The notes below the pieces were generated by a model. The model was not told the origin of the DNA, did not search any database, and saw only the letters and a list, made by a program, of their open reading frames with translations. The position numbers and the translations under genes are program-made. This document shows positions 7,327 to 7,632 of a stretch of 7,632 nucleotides of DNA, in pieces; position 1 is the first letter of the stretch, and every line of letters starts with the position of its first letter. This DNA is from an uncultured Helcococcus sp. (GTDB lineage Bacteria > Bacillota > Clostridia > Tissierellales > Peptoniphilaceae), in the NCBI GenBank assembly GCA_947253305.1, contig CAMXYZ010000048.1:1-7632 (forward strand). The letters run 5' to 3'.

Positions 7327-7335
7327 TGCTAAAAT
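7327..7335 (+). promoter_or_regulatory. Extended -10 promoter of asnA
   Basis: TGCTAAAAT (extended TGn plus TAAAAT) lies about 25 bases before the asnA start. Only a poor -35 (TTAGCT, 18 bases upstream) is visible, consistent with an extended -10 promoter. The resulting leader is about 20 bases and leaves no room for a T-box. GGAG at 7350-7353 is the ribosome site, 7 bases before the ATG. Confidence 0.5.
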
Positions 7336-7360
7336 TAGTTTTATGAAATGGAGTTAGATT

Positions 7361-7587
7361 ATGAATATTAAAATACCTGAAAATTATAAATCAAGTTTAG
7401 ATTTAGTGCAAACTCAGTACTTTATAAAAGAAATCAAGGAATTTTTCTAAAATACTTTGGCAAAAAATTTAGATCTTTTAAGAGTCTCAGCACCTATGTT
7501 TGTAAAATCTAATTCTGGATTAAATGACAATCTTTCTGGTATAGAAAAGCCTGTTCGTTTTAATATTTTAAATGACAAGGATAATAC
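7361..7587 (+). pseudogene. asnA: asnA (aspartate-ammonia ligase), 5' fragment with in-frame stop
   Basis: The N-terminal part of asparagine synthetase A, which makes asparagine from aspartate, ammonia and ATP. From the ATG at 7361 the frame reads 29 codons, including YKSSLDLVQTQYFIKEIKEFF, and meets TAA at 7448-7450. It continues in the same frame with NTLAKNLDLLRVSAPMFVK and LNDNLSGIEKPVRFNI, the characteristic AsnA N-terminal blocks (relatives have ...FF-Q-xxLA... and DNLSGxEKxV). The stop sits where relatives carry Gln, so one C-to-T change (CAA to TAA) explains it. No frameshift is needed. Only about 75 of the usual 330-340 residues are present before genomic sequence ends at 7587. It is either a real nonsense mutation or a base error near a thinly covered contig end. 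AsnA homology is clear; the broken status is less certain. Confidence 0.8.
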
Positions 7588-7632
7588 CTGTCTCTTATAC
7601 ACATCTGACGCTGCCGACGACTCCTTACGTGT
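7588..7632 (+). other. Illumina Nextera adapter carry-over (not genomic)
   Basis: CTGTCTCTTATACACATCT (7588-7606) is the Tn5 mosaic end used in Nextera libraries. It is followed by GACGCTGCCGACGA (7607-7620), the reverse complement of the Nextera read-1 arm, then CTCCTTAC (7621-7628), which matches the reverse complement of i5 index S505 (GTAAGGAG), then GTGT (7629-7632), the start of the reverse-complemented P5 sequence. The four elements are in the exact order of read-through into the i5 adapter. This stretch should be trimmed; asnA sequence ends at 7587. Confidence 0.98.

Noticed and set aside
7336..7360. T-box leader for asnA
   Set aside because: Only about 25 bases separate the -10 box from the start codon, far too short for a T-box.
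7361..7450. Stop-codon reassignment or a genuine 29-aa peptide
   Set aside because: TAA ends fni's neighbours and mgtE normally here, and the downstream frame is plainly the rest of AsnA, so a point lesion or base error is simpler.
7588..7606. Tn5 mosaic end suggesting a real transposon insertion in asnA
   Set aside because: It continues directly into the synthetic Nextera arm, an i5 index match and P5, which no natural Tn5 element has.

Overview
The window is strongly AT-rich and most likely comes from a low-GC Gram-positive (Firmicutes) genome, plausibly an anaerobic coccus of the Tissierellia/Peptoniphilaceae type. Base composition, a classical mevalonate pathway with a type II isopentenyl-diphosphate isomerase, strong GGAGG-type ribosome binding sites and archaeal/bacterial-type asparagine synthetase A all fit; the family-level guess is inference.

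Layout, read along the minus strand from right to left: a promoter near 7227-7255 drives a tightly packed six-gene operon. It encodes a 78-residue two-helix membrane protein, a TctA-family carboxylate permease, mevalonate kinase, diphosphomevalonate decarboxylase, phosphomevalonate kinase and FMN-dependent isopentenyl-diphosphate isomerase (fni). The junctions range from a 1-base overlap to 9 bases, and a hairpin terminator closes the unit at 1551-1582. A separate promoter, whose -35 box overlaps the tail of that terminator, then drives mgtE (Mg2+ channel/transporter) through a leader of about 130 bases holding two nested inverted repeats. A strong terminator at 19-49 ends mgtE.

On the plus strand, divergent from the operon, lies the first part of asnA. 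Its reading frame is interrupted by a TAA exactly where relatives have a Gln codon, and it then runs into 45 bases of Illumina Nextera adapter (mosaic end, adapter arm, what matches the reverse complement of index S505, and the start of P5). The last 45 bases are therefore not genomic.

Together, the four enzymes convert mevalonate to isopentenyl and dimethylallyl diphosphate. The mevalonate-forming enzymes (HMG-CoA synthase and reductase) are absent from the window, whereas a carboxylate permease is the second gene of the operon. That raises the possibility that the unit imports mevalonate or a related carboxylate; this is the most interesting biological hypothesis here. There is no mobile element, CRISPR array, tRNA or rRNA, and no gene-free stretch above 300 bases.
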